Shown here piece by piece: positions 31,696 through 43,627 of a stretch of 64,000 bases of DNA. Within the stretch, counting starts at the first letter, position 1, and every line of letters begins with the position of its first letter. The stretch covers positions 203,154,191-203,218,190 of the forward strand of contig NC_081408.1 in assembly GCF_030272615.1 (NCBI RefSeq), read 5' to 3'. The position numbers were made by a program, and so were the translations under genes. The DNA is from Cryptomeria japonica. Lineage: Eukaryota; Streptophyta; Pinopsida; Cupressales; Cupressaceae. The notes beneath the pieces are model-generated. The model ran no database searches. It saw only the letters and a list, made by a program, of their open reading frames with translations, and was not told the origin of the DNA.

Positions 31696-34600
31696 CCTTC
31701 CGGAGTTAGATGATACAGCCTTCATTCAGGATGAGTTAGATAACTATTTAGAGACGGCCAAGAACCGGATAGCTAATTCCATGATGGAAAAGATAGTTCA
31801 TAGTGGTCTTGTTGAGGTCGCTGCATTGCCAATTGCTGCTCCTTGCCCAGAATTAGTGTATGCATGTATGAACTGATATGATGCTAGTAATAGGTGCATT
31901 AGAGCCAATAATGGAGACATGCTAGTGCGGATTGATAGAGAAACTATAATGGCTGCAATTGGAATTCCTCACAAAGAGTTGTATGAAGATTGGTCCATAG
32001 GAACCTCATACACATTTTTCTCTGAGAAGAGAAGTGTTTATCGGAACATCATAGCCAGGAACTAGCTCCTTAAAATACAAAAGGGAGGTTCTAGGTTTCC
32101 CAAACCCTTAACAAGAGAACATTTCATCACAGAAGTTAGGGATATTGTGGTCCTTTTGAACAAGCTTAAGGGGAATTCACATGCCTTCTGTTGGGAGGAC
32201 TGGATGTATTTTTACATTCAGGTATTATTAGCTGGTGACAAATACCTAGACTGGACGTAAGTAATTGCTGAGAGATTGCATGAAGGGTTGAGTAATTTTG
32301 TTGGAACAGCTAATTTTCACATGACTTCATACTTGTTCTATATTTTAGCATGTATCAGAGAATGGTCGGGATTACATAAGGAACCCTGGGTTAATGGAAT
32401 GAAGTTCTACGAGTGCTATCCACATTTGCAAATATAGAGATACATAGAAAATTTCTTGAGATGGAATGATGTCTTTGCGGGAAGATTAACTTTTGAACTG
32501 CAGGGAAATTTGAATAATAGGGTGTCACTTGAGGCATTAAAGTTGGTCACCACATATGGGAGTTGTTTCATTCAATTTCTTAGATTCACCTATATCTGAA
32601 TTGGAGGCTTTGAAGATGAACCTTTCAAATTACCCAGATATGCTCTCGACGGCTATGTACTTTTAGAAGTGAGCAGACAACTAGCTCATGTGGATAAGAG
32701 ATTCGGGATGAAAAGTGAATTTGAAGCAATTTTCCCAATTGAACTCGGACATTATAGTTGCCAAACTATTTCTGATGCATTGAACTTAGAATTGGAACTC
32801 AAGAAGATGAATTTGCCACCATATGTTGCTCGGCAGGGGTTCGATAGCAAAGAATATGCAATGAAGCAACTGAATGTTGATGTGAACTTCACACATATAC
32901 CCCAATTAGAAGATTATTGGGAGGATTGCTGTGATGAATTTGAAGTTTAGAGAAGATTATGGTCAAGGTTCACTGTACAGCAAATTATTACTTCGAAATT
33001 GCCCAGGAACATTGCAGGAATACAAGAAGCAAAAGATGAAGATGTATTGGACCCGGAGTTCAATAAAAGAGTTCATGTGCAATGTATTCCTGAAATTGAT
33101 TGGGATAGGAAGGAAGAAGAAAATATTCAGTCTAGAACGTTTAATGTAATAAGGAGAATTGAGAAATGGTTAAGGGATCGTAGGCCTGGAATAAAATTTG
33201 CTGTCGGCTCAGTCGAGATATCAGTTGAGCAATCTCATGCTGCTGTACCAATTTCTTCTTCTAAAATTGTTGTTGATATTGCAGGTGTCACTGGTACTCA
33301 AAGTGAAAAGGTTCAAACCAGAAGACTTAAAGAACCACTGTTTGGTCCCTCAACAGTTCGAGTCACCCGTTCTAGAAGTAAAAGGAAAGGTGCAGACATC
33401 ACAGGTAAAGAAACCATCATAGTTCTTGATACTGAGGATGCGCAAGTGAGTATGGGTGAACCAGAAATAGACATTCCTGCAGCTCAAGATGCAGGTAAAG
33501 AAAAAGAGCATTCTAGGGAAGGCCTCGACCAAGTGACTACTTTGGTGACCATGGATTCATCCGAATGTCAAACACTACCAGCTAAGATATCCTCAAATGT
33601 TTCAAGGTGGTTAGGAGCATCAATAAGTAAGTAACACAATGTAGTCCCTATCAGTGTGCCCATGGAAGATATGGTGAGCAAATGCCTCAGGAAAACACCT
33701 AAGTCCAAAAAGCTAAAAGTAGAAGCTATGCTGGAGGTGGATGAGAATATAGGACACTGGGTAGCTGAAGTGGCTAGGCCTATTTCTGACAAAGATCTAA
33801 AAAATGTAATGGAGCAGGATTTTGTTGTTGAAAAGCTTGATTTAGGAACTGCTTCAAGGGCTGCTGATGCAAAACACTTAGAGTCCTTTGCTAAATAAAT
33901 GTTGTCCAGAACATGGAAAGATGAGAAAGACAAACGAGAGTTGAAGCAGACCATGAAGTAGATTGTAGAGTATATTAACACCATTCATCTTCCCAGCCCA
34001 CGGCCCCTATCATAGGTTCCTCAAAATTTTGCTCCTAGATCTACCATGAACCAGAATTTATTGGATAAGGTTCAAAGAAATCATGTCCTGGCAGAAACCT
34101 TTGAAGAGTGGCTTGAGTTCATAATTCAAAAATGAATAGAGTACATTGCTAATCTGGTAAAGGCGTATGAGGATGTTGTGACTGTGACTCAAGAGCTGGA
34201 AATAGAGGTGTCAGCATGGGAAAAGGAAAGGAAAAAATGGGCTACAATACTGGTTCAAATGAGAGATGTACAGAAGTATGGCGTCATGAACTTCCTTACA
34301 GAAAAAGTAGTAAATGATTTAGATGACAAGGTACTGCATGTGGCCAAGGAAAACATTGAATGGAGAAATTCAATCATAAAACAAGGTCATGAAGAGTCCA
34401 TGAAGTTGCGAAAAGAATTGAAACAACTCATTGCCGTGATGCAGAAAGACTTGAAGTGCATCGATGTACAACTTCTGAAGGAACATGGACAGACCATTGA
34501 ACAGGTAGTAGATATGGTGCAAAATTTCAAAGGCAAAATCAATTCTGTTAAAGAATCAAAATTCTTTACCCGCAATGACTTCACCAGAGTGGCCCGCATT

Positions 34601-34800
34601 GAATCCATGTTGGTTGTCTGTTCGGATCATTTAGAGGTGCATAAAACTAAAGTGACGTAGGTGGTATGGATAAAGAAGTCTGGAAGCAACGCATCTTGCA
34701 CATAGGTCTCCCGCATTACCAAGTAGTTCATAATTTCTCCATGGCTCATATGGAGTGGCGAAATATACTTGGCACTGCGCAAACTTCAGAGACAATTTAG
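31696..34800 (+). pseudogene. LTR-encoded protein, LTR2 copy (continuation of 15273-15322)
   Basis: With the nested element removed, the frame from ATG 15273 continues here in phase. Lesions: TGA at 31874 (CGA in LTR1; shared with LTR3), TAG at 32062 (TGG elsewhere), TAG at 32435, TGA at 32597 (CGA elsewhere), TAG at 32948, TAA at 33632, TAA at 33896 and TAG/TGA in 33950-34135. A one-base loss follows TAG 34658. It ends with the same TAG as the other copies at 34800. The Ser/Lys-rich middle (32999-33634) and the coiled-coil C-terminus (34178-34657) are well kept. Most lesions are C-to-T or G-to-A changes of a shared ancestral frame. Confidence 0.7.
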
Positions 34801-34931
34801 GCCGTTTTCTGTTATTTTAGTTATGGCTCTATTTACGGCTTGTAGTCATTTAGTTAGGTTTCAGTTATAGGTGGTTGTTTCTGGAATTTCATATTTGCAT
34901 TTTATTTAAAAAGACAATTAAGCTTGGTGGC

Positions 34932-34941
34932 TATATATATT
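34932..34941 (+). promoter_or_regulatory. TATA box P2 in LTR2
   Basis: TATATATATT, same context as 7711 in LTR1 (followed by TGTAAGGATG). Confidence 0.5.
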
Positions 34942-35588
34942 TGTAAGGATGTTTTTTTAGCAGGACATAATATTTTTTTTTCTTTGGTGAAAAACTGGAA
35001 GGACTAGACTAATTTCACTTTTAATTTCAGTGAAATACCCATCTTTGAGTGGAATGAAATATATGATACAACTTGAGAAATCTGTGTGTTTTGAATGCAC
35101 AAAATTTCTATTGGAATGATGATGTGTTCGTGTATCAATTTCTTTTCTCTGATTTTTCATTTGAAATCTGCGAATCAATTTGGTAAATGAAACTAGCTGT
35201 AAGCTTTTGAATTTTCTGATTCCCCTTTTCCTATGAGACATGAGTGAGTGTCAATCAGAATTCAAACATTCTTTTATCATCCTGAGAGTTAATTTCCATT
35301 TGAGATCAAACATCTTATTATGAATTTCATTATCCATCATTAAGCATTCATATTGTGTTGACTAATGAATGTTGAAGCTTTTTGTTTACTTTCTGGTTAA
35401 AAGTAAATCACATAAAGAGAAAATTATTCAAAATTCATTGAATATTATATAGGGAGCTGTACCTTAATGCAGAGGGTAAGAACAATAATTATTTACCTAA
35501 CTACTAGTTATCATCAGTTTTCTATTTGGGCAACAAGGGTATTTATTTGTAAATTTTGAGAAATCCAATTCGTTAACCAACAGATTTT

Positions 35589-35606
35589 TGGCGACTTTGC
35601 TGGGGA
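35589..35606 (+). other. Primer-binding site of internal region 2 (tRNA-Arg type)
   Basis: TGGCGACTTTGCTGGGGA differs at only two positions from the complement of a plant tRNA-Arg 3' end. It lies six bases after LTR2. Confidence 0.82.
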
Positions 35607-35682
35607 GTCAAATTATAAGATTAGTTTTCTAGCCATAAGTTGCTTTGAATTGGTTCGTAGTTCATTTTGAACTCTGTAGGGT

Positions 35683-36951
35683 GTGAGCACACTGGAGACC
35701 AGAAGATATACTAGATCCCAAAGGCGAGAAGGATTAGTGGATTCGACTTTTAAAGAATTGCAAAACCTAAATTCCTACCCTTCCTTCACACCTCAAAGAA
35801 GGGCAAGAAGTAGGCCCCCAAGATCTCCTTCTGTTCCTACCAAATCCTCTATTTGTCACTCCTTGACCTTACATGGTGTTGTCTTTCCCATTGTGATTAA
35901 TCCCACCCCTCTGAATATTGTCCTTCCTGTGGCTGCAAATAATCCCTGGGGTCCAGTAGTAGGAGCACTTGCCCTTGGAGTAAATTTAAATCCGTTACCT
36001 AAAGATTCTAGATAACATTTACCTAAGTTTAATGGTGATGGAAAATTTATAGTTGATGAGCATTTTAATGCTTTTAATGTTGCATGTGGCATGTTGGTGG
36101 TTTAGCATGAAGATGTAGCAGTAAGGTTGTTTGTTTAGACATTGACTGGAATAGTAGTCGACTGGTTTTACCATTTGCTGAATGGTGTAATAACAAACTA
36201 GCAAGATTTAAAAACTAAGTTCGAGGATAGGTTTAAAGTGGCAGAAGATGATCACTCTCTTTTAGCCCAATTAGCCCAAATGAAAAAGGAAATACCTGAA
36301 TCCATGAGAGACTTTGTGGCAATGTTTGACAAGATTGTTCATAAGATTCCAGTTAATCGGAGACCTTCTGATGATAATTTGAAATGTTTCTTCATTAATG
36401 CAATGCCTACAGAAATAAGTTTCTTTATTCATAGATAAAGCGTCCAGGACTTAGCCACTGCCAAAACTACTGCAGTAGAATTAGAAGATGATTTGATTAA
36501 TGCAAGCAAATGGAGAAGAGAGGTTCAAGCTTCTAACTCATAGCCTTCAACTTCCACAACTCCCTCTGATCCCATAATCCAAAGATTGGTTAATGATGTG
36601 ATCACCCTCAAGAGATAGCTCCCCAAGGCTAACACATTCTGTCCTCAACCTTATCAAGACAGTCCAAGATGGCCTAATAATCAACCTACTGGAACAGGAA
36701 ATAAAGCTTTACAATTTCCCCCAACTCAGGAAAGACTAGCCATTGAAGCACCACCTCCCAGGAGAAATATATGCATCTTCCATTTAACAGATGACCACGA
36801 TGGTAATTCTTGTCCAGAAATGGTGAGACATGCACAGATGCTTAGTATAGGAGAAGTTCTAAATGAACCTGGCTCAATAGATGAAATTCATGGACAACTT
36901 GGCAATTCTGGAATACACTTCCTTGAATATGAATCTGAAATAGATAGATGA
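35683..36951 (+). pseudogene. gag: Gag of internal region 2
   Basis: Sister copy of 8462-9730, with the same GTG start, capsid motifs (PESMRDFVAMFDKIVHK, then FFINAMPTEISFFI) and Cys/His cluster (CIFHLTDDHDGNSC). It shares the stops after LPKDSR (36013), at 36199 and at 36539, plus the terminal TGA (36949). It adds its own stops at about 36103, 36136, 36436 and 36616. Confidence 0.8.
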
Positions 36952-37845
36952 GGAGATATATTGGTAACCCTTGAAGATCCCTCTTGTGCCATTTTCACTA
37001 GAAACCATCATCAATTTAAAAATACAAGCACTCTAGCATCCTATGAAAATTCAACTAAGCGTAAGGAACCTATGAACCGAAGTTCAGAAGTAAGTTCAAA
37101 GGTTCAAGAGGTTCAAATATTGAAGTGAATTGAGTCTGATATCCCTTTTGATATTGTTGAGTTTTGTAAAACACCAAAGATTCAAATCTCTCCTGCTGAA
37201 TACCTCAGGTTGAATCCCAAAGAGCTAGAAAAGTTGATTCAGTATGTGCGGAGGGAAAATTTTCAGTTGCAGCCCTCAGATGTATTGTCAAGCTTTGAGT
37301 CTTTACCATTCAATACTGAAGCTCAGTTAACAGAACAAGCCAATACTTTTACATAAAAAGAGCCGGTTAATGAATCTATAGGACCATCGCATGTGCTTGA
37401 CCAAAAACCTGAGCCTTTCTATGTATCCCTATTTATCAATGGTTATAAACTTAATAACTGTATTATTGATTCAGGAGCTTCAGATAATATAATGCCTTCC
37501 ACAGTGGCCAAAGCCTTAGGTCTCACACTTACTAAAACCTTTGGTAAATGCTTCTCAATGAATTCTAAACAAATTCTTTACTTGGTCAAATCAAAGATGC
37601 TCAAGTGGCTTTAGCAATTCATCCCAATAAAAGAGTAAAGCTCACAATATTGGTTGCTGATATTCCAGCGAGTTACGGAATGTTGTTGAGTAGAACTTTT
37701 TGTAAAGCCCTAGGTGGTGAGATTAAAATGGATTGGTCTGAGGCAACGATTCCTATAGGAAGACAGAAAATTACTCTCATACCAGAAGCAAAATCCAAAT
37801 TTACAGTGTTTCCTTCAGAGGATCCAAAATCACAAATATTGTATC
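36952..37845 (+). pseudogene. Aspartic protease region of internal region 2
   Basis: The catalytic motif is intact: IIDSGASDNIMPSTVAKAL near 37465-37520. The C-terminal half (YGMLLSRTFCKALGGEI) is in another frame after the shared frameshift near 37590. The linker before it contains a shared TGA (37126) and a private TAA (37355). It is better preserved than the copy in internal region 1. Confidence 0.8.
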
Positions 37846-37919
37846 AGGAATGTGAATTTGGTAACTACTTGATTTTCTTTGATGACACTAAAAATATGTC
37901 AGGAGATATAGATGATCAC

Positions 37920-38345
37920 ATTGCAGGGTTGTGGATAATGGAATTTGATGGGAGTTGTGCATCTGCTGGATCTGGTGCTGGAGTGGTACTTATTTCTGCA
38001 TAGGGTGAGAGTTTTCCTTTTTCATTTAAGTTGGAGTTTAAAAATACAAATAATACCATAGAATATGAGGCATTGTTGCTAGGAATTGACCAAGCCAAGA
38101 AGAAAGGGATTAAATTGTTGTGTGCTAAAGGTGATGCAGAATTGATTGTTAATCAGGTACGCAATCATTATTCTATGAAAAATGAGAGGCTCAAGCATTA
38201 TAGAAATAGAATTTGGGATGAAATTGAGTATTTTGATGCATTTTCAATAGAAGCTATTCCTAGAAGTCAAAATTGTCACACAGATTCCCTAGCGGTATCG
38301 GCATCATTACTACTTCCACATCCGGATTTTGGTACGGATGTTTAC
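37920..38345 (+). pseudogene. RNase H (archaeal-like) upstream of reverse transcriptase, internal 2
   Basis: IMEFDGSCASAGSGAGVVL starts the domain in the same frame as the protease C-terminus, which shows the fused order protease-RNase H. IEYEALLLGIDQA, KGDAELIVNQV and HTDSLAV supply the remaining acidic positions. A single TAG at 38001 sits where Gln is likely. The arrangement is identical to internal region 1, so the domain order is a property of the family and not a rearrangement of one copy. Confidence 0.8.
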
Positions 38346-39560
38346 AGAATTGAAGTAATTTATCGCCCAAATGTCCTTGATAATTTAGATTTCTGGCAAG
38401 TGTTTGAATATGATAAGCATATTGATAAGTTCTTACAAAATGCTGCTATGTTTGCTTCTTATTTTGAAGGTTCAGAAAACCCATGTAATGAATTTTGTCT
38501 AGATGAGAAGGGAAGCTTCAGAGAGGGAGTAGTTCAACTTAAGGGAAATCAAATTCAAAAAGGATTGGTAACTTTAGAGAGCCTGTTCGACCGCAATGAC
38601 AAGTCTATAAGAAGAACTGATTCCCACGATGCTTATACATTAGGCAAAGATAAGAATATTAATATTGGTGAGGAAAAGAACCCCAAAATAATCAATTTGG
38701 GTAAATGTTGCACCCCGAAAGAAAGGCATTTGTAAATCAAACTATTGAGGAATTTTCTTGATGTTTTTGTCTGGTCATATGAAGATTTGAAAGATTTTAG
38801 AGATGGTCAATTTCAGCATCATATTCCCCTAAAGCCATAAGTGATTCCTTTTAGGCAACAATTAAGGAATTATAACCCAAAGGTTGCAGATGCAATTTTC
38901 AGAGAAATAAATAAAATGCTTTAGGTGAGGATAATCTATCCAATTCATCATTTGACATGGGTGGCTAACATTGTTCTGGTTTGCAAGAAAAACGGAGAGA
39001 TAAGAATCTGTGTTGATTTCCGAAATCTGAATCTGGCTAGCTTAAAAGATAATTATCCTTTACCCACAATGGGTCACATTCTCTGAACTATTGTCAAGTC
39101 TGAGATGATGTCTTTGCTTGACGGTTTCTTTGGTTATAATCAAATAAGCGTGGCAAAAGAAGATCAACACAAAACTGCCTTTACAACACCATGGGGAACC
39201 TTTGCCTATAACCGCATGCCTTTCAGTCTAATAAACATTGGAGCTACTTTCCAAAGGGCAATGAACATTTCTTTTGGTCATCTGATTGATAAAATCATTG
39301 TTGTGTATCTAGATGATTTGACAGTTTTCTCCAAGAAAAGGGAAGATCATTTCAAGGATTTAGAAACTGTGTTGCAAAGGTGTCAAGATCATGGTATTTC
39401 CCTTAACCCAAAGAAATCAGTTTTTTGCGTTACTGAAGGAAGACTTTTAGGACATATAGTTTCTCAAGATGGTATTAAGATCAATCCTGATCATGTTAAA
39501 GAAATTCAACATTTAAGTTTGCCGTTAGACAGGAGTGGTGTCAAATCAATCTTTGGGTAG
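38346..39560 (+). pseudogene. Reverse transcriptase of internal region 2
   Basis: The frame continues from RNase H through a linker (38346-38735) into the polymerase. Motifs: GEIRICVDFRNLNLAS, LLDGFFGYNQISVA, AYNRMPFSLINIGATFQRAM and VVYLDDLTVFSK. Stops: TAA 38733, TAA 38838, TAG 38922, TGA 39084 and TAG 39558, the last at a position that is Gln in the sister copy. The catalytic residues are all present. Confidence 0.87.
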
Positions 39561-40200
39561 GTGAGTTTTCTTAGGAGATTTGTGCCAGATTTCACTGAAA
39601 TCACTAAGCATATTGTAGGAATGATGAGTGAGAAACAGATGTTTAAATGGAAAGAGGATGCAAAGAAATCTTTTGAAGAAGTTAAAAAGGCCATTGCTCA
39701 TGCTCCAACATTAATTAATCCTGATTTCAAAAAAGGTTTCATTATTTATTGTTATGCATCAGAACACATAATGTCTGGTATTCTCCTGTAGAAGAATGAA
39801 CTTGGTGAAGAGTTTCCTATTGCATTTATGAGTATTCCACTTAAAAAGCATGAGTTAATCTATTCATTGTATGAGAAGTAGGCTTTCACAGTTGTTAAAG
39901 CTGTTAAACATTTTAGATATTACATATTGCATTCTCATTCAATTGTCTTTGTGCCTAATTCTGCTGTTAAAAGTATCTTGACTCAGCAAGAGGTGGGATT
40001 GAATAATAGAGCAACCTAGGTTTCAAAGGTTCAAGAATTTGATTTGGATATCAGGCCAACAAAGTTAGTTCATAGACAGGGATTGTGTCATCTAATGGCA
40101 GAAAATAAAGAAGAAGAATAAAGTTTGCCTTTAGCTCTTTTTGTTAGCTTCAGGATGAATGGTTCACTAATGTAGCCTTTTTCCTTAAATATGGAGAATG
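39561..40200 (+). pseudogene. Thumb and standard RNase H of internal region 2
   Basis: FLRRFVPDFTEITKHIVGM and FKWKEDAKKSFEEVKKAIAH are the thumb; CYASEHIMSGILL then marks the RNase H start, again with Tyr in place of the first Asp. TAG 39789 and TAG 40017 are shared with internal region 1, while TAG 39879 is private. The shared frameshift before integrase lies near 40150. Confidence 0.75.
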
Positions 40201-40210
40201 TCCTACACAT

Positions 40211-41416
40211 TTGTCCCCTAGAGAAAAGAGAAACCTGAAATTAAAAGTGGCTAAATATGTTATTTTTGGTGGCATATTATATAAGAAAGGTCTGGATGTA
40301 ACCTTCCTGAGATGTGTGGAGAAGGCACAACATGAGTCTTTGCTGAGGTCATTTCATGATGATGCTTGTGGAGGTCATTTCTCCTCTATAGTCACCACAT
40401 ACAAAATATTAAGAAATTGCTATTATTGGCCAGGTATGTTTAAAGATGCTTATGTTTGGGTTGCAAAGTGTGATAAATGTAAATTTTTTTCAGGGAAACC
40501 ACAACTAGCTGCTTTACCTCTCAAGCCAGTAGTTGTGGAAGAACCTTTTAAGCAATGGGGACTAGATTTCATTAGTCCGTTGATGCCTTCTTCCAGTGCT
40601 GGGCATACACATATTCTCACGGCTACAGATTTCTTTACTAAATGGGTAGAAGCAGTGCCTGTTAGGAGAACAACCTCAGAAGTAATTTGTGAGTTCTTAA
40701 AGGAAAATATTCTGGTTCATTTTGGAGTACCATTGAAGATAGTGACTGACAATGTTGCAAGTTTTTCTTCTACAGAAATATTCATGTTTTGTTATGGTCA
40801 TGGTATTTCCTTGGCACATTCCTCTGACTATTATCCACAAGGTAACGGTTAGGCAGAATCCAGTAACAAAAATCTGATAAACATCATGGAGAAATTGGTC
40901 AGCGAAAATGCTAAGGATTGGCATAAGAGGTTATATGAGGCTCTGTGGGTGGACAAGACATCACCAAAATGAGAAATTGGTATGTCACCCTTTGAACTTG
41001 TGTATGGTATTGGGGCTCAACTCTCACTTCCTCTTGAATTGGCAGCTTCCAAGTTACAGGTAGTTATTGAAGATTCACATTTTCAAAATGCACTGGAAAG
41101 GAGGATTATGTATCTGGCTAGAATAGAAGAGGAAAGGGAAAAGTTGGTTGACCATATTACAGAACATCAGCAGTGGGTTAAACAGATTTTTGACCGTAAA
41201 GCCAGGCAGAGGAAATTTATGCAGGGAGATCAAGTTCTACTCTGGGACAAAAAAAGGGAACCAAGAGGAGCACATGGAAAATTTGAGCCCTTGTGGAAAG
41301 GTTCATTTCTAATTCATGAGGTGAAGGGATCGAATTCTTTCAGGCTCACGTATATGGATGGTACTATCCTTCCCCTGTCTTATAATGGATAGGATCTCAA
41401 GCTCTACAAATTGTAA
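40211..41416 (+). pseudogene. Integrase of internal region 2
   Basis: 213 codons are open from 40211 to the TAG at 40850, which is the same Gln-to-stop change as in internal region 1 (after PQGNG). The zinc domain (FHDDACGGHFSS, KCDKC) and the first two catalytic Asp residues (WGLDFISP, VTDNVASF) are intact; the Glu follows the stop. TGA at about 40970 and TAG at 41390 precede the final TAA at 41414. The C-terminus has QVLLWDKKREPRG and KFEPLWKGSFLI. Confidence 0.86.
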
Positions 41417-41567
41417 GAGAGTGTCCCTCGCATTTTTCTTTACATAGCTCAGTTTTGTTGTGTCAAGCCTTTCCTATTTTGTATCCTCATCCTTGTTTTA
41501 GTGTGAAACCAGAGATCCTAAGTTCCTTCCTAATCCTTCACAGTCCTATTCCCCAGCCAGAGCCAAT
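41417..41567 (+). other. 3' untranslated spacer of internal region 2
   Basis: Matches 14195-14358 and has the same non-purine sequence before LTR3. Nothing else is seen. Confidence 0.6.
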
Positions 41568-42492
41568 TGTTGCCCCCTTTTTTTTTATTTTTCATTTATA
41601 GCCTATCAAAAAAAAGAGGGTAATTATTTTCTAGGACTTAACTCTTCATCAAATGAGCTTCATACTCATTCATCGAACCTTTAATAAAGTTCACAATTTG
41701 AGTTCAAGAGAAATGCGTTCGATAAAGTTCCAAGTTGTCATTAGCATAGTCATTGGACTTGAACTTTGAACCTTTACAGTTCAAGGTTCAAGGTTCAATC
41801 GGTCTTTTGTCTTGTGTTTTGCAGCTGTCTTTTCAGTGCTTGTCTTGTGTTCCCTTTGAACTTGAACCATTTAAATTTTGTTTTGAAATGGTTCAAGGTT
41901 CAAGGTTCATTCCTGTGCTTTTGAATGTTCCTTTTGTATCTTTCTACTTGTTCGCAAGTGTGACTTGTTGTCATTGAACTTTGAACCAATGAACTTCTTT
42001 AAAAATGAGTTCAAGGTTCAAAGCGATGTTTTCAACTCAACCCGATTGTGTCATGAAAAAAAGGCGGCGCAATCAAAACAAAATTTTCCTTGGTTTTTCG
42101 TGTTTTCAAATTGTAATTATGGAAACAATCATGAGAAGGCATGTCAACTATGCAGAGTTGATTTCTAATTAATAAGCATGTCAGAATTATATCAAATCAC
42201 AAGTGGTTTCACATGGAGAATAAGCTGGGCCGAAGCGTGTGTTGGTTCATTTCAATCTTTTCCATCTTTAAATATGGGGCATTAGGTAAAGTAATTGTTG
42301 TTGTTGTTGACGAAGAGTGGAGACGTAGAAGGTAATTTAGCTCAATTATTCCAAGGGTTTCACAGTTTGATGTTGAAGACAGGTGAGTTCAATTGCTTAT
42401 TTTCCCCTGCTTTGTTTAGTTTTGAAAATTGGAAAGTGTAATTCTTTTCTTTAGAATTGAATGTTGTCTGATTGACACAGTTTAAAGATAAA

Positions 42493-43627
42493 ATGAGACT
42501 GATTCTACCCAAATTGGGTCGAACGTCATGCCTGGTTAGTACCCTTCCAGAGTTAGATGATACAACCTTCATTCTGGATGAGTTAGATAACTTTTTAGAG
42601 ACGGCCAAGAACCCGACAACTAATTCCATGATGGAAAACATGGTTCATAGTGGTCTTGTTGAGGCCGCTGCATTTCCAATTGCTGCTGCTTACCCAGAAT
42701 TAGTGTATGCATGTATGAACTGATATGATGCTGGTAATAAGTGCATTAGAGCCAATAATGGAGACATGCTAGTGCGGATTGATAGAGAAACTGTAATGGC
42801 TGCAATTGGAATTCCTCACAAAGAGCTGTATGAAGATTGGTCCATAGTAACCTCATACGCATTTTTCTCTGAGAAGAGAAGTGTTTATCAGAACGTCATA
42901 GCCAGGAACTGGCTCCTTAAAGTACAAAAGGGAGGTTCTAGGTTTCCCAAACCCTTAACAAGAGAACATTTCATCATAGAAGTTAGGGATATTGGGGTCC
43001 TTTTGAACAGGCTTAAGGGGAATTCACATGCCTTCTATTGGGAGGACTGGATGTATTTTTACATTCAGGTATTATTAGCTGGTGAGAAATACCTATACTG
43101 GGCACAAGTATTGTTGAGAGATTGCATGAAGGGTTCAGTAATTTTGTTGGAACAGCTAATTTTCACATGACTTCATACTTGTTCTATATTTTAGCATGTA
43201 TCAGAGAATGGCCGGGATTACATCAGGAACCCTGGGTTAATGGAATGAAGGTCTACGAGTGCTATCCACATTTGTAAATATACAGATACATAGAAAAATT
43301 CTTGAGATGGAATGATGTCTTTGTGGGAAGATTAACTTTTGAACTACCGGGAAATTTGAATAATAGGGTGTCAACTGAGGCATTAAAGTTGGTCACCACA
43401 TATGGGAGTTGTTTCATTCAATTTCCTAGATTCACCTATATCCGAATTGTTGGCTTTGAAGATGAACTTTTCAAATTACCCAGATATGCTCTCGACAGCT
43501 ATGTACTTTGAGAAGTTAGCAGACAGCTAGCTCATGTGGATAAGAGATTCGGGATGAAAAGTGAATCTGAAGCAATTTTCCCAATTGAACTCGGACATTA
43601 TAGTTGCCAAACTATTTCTGATGCATT
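42493..43627 (+). pseudogene. LTR-encoded protein, LTR3 copy, N-terminal part
   Basis: ATG 42493 corresponds to 4423. The globular N-terminal domain is recognisable throughout. TGA at 42721 is shared with LTR2. One base is lost near 43112 (GTATTG against GTAATTG), and TAA 43275 and TGA 43509 follow. The frame is split at 43627 by element 3b and resumes at 52047. Confidence 0.7.
43623..43627. repeat. Target-site duplication GCATT of element 3b (left)
   Basis: Repeated at 52042-52046; LTR1 and LTR2 show the empty site GATGCATTGAACTT. Confidence 0.92.

Larger units (their letters stand above)
31691..35582 (+). repeat. LTR2, second part (starts with TSD AGTAC)
   Basis: It resumes LTR2 after the nested element. 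The first five bases (31691-31695) are the second TSD copy. It carries the rest of the LTR gene, TATA box P2 (34932-34941) and the intact LTR end AACCAACA at 35582. Confidence 0.9.
41568..43627 (+). repeat. LTR3, first part
   Basis: Starts TGTTGCCCCC. It contains the GGTTCAA hairpin (41752-41799), P1 (42267-42277), the intact leader intron (42383-42480) and the N-terminal part of the LTR gene. It is interrupted at GCATT by element 3b. Confidence 0.9.

Noticed and set aside
3507-41567. Two independent gypsy insertions lying side by side
   Set aside because: There are only three LTRs, one outer TSD pair, no duplication at the inner LTR borders, and shared frame lesions in both internal regions.
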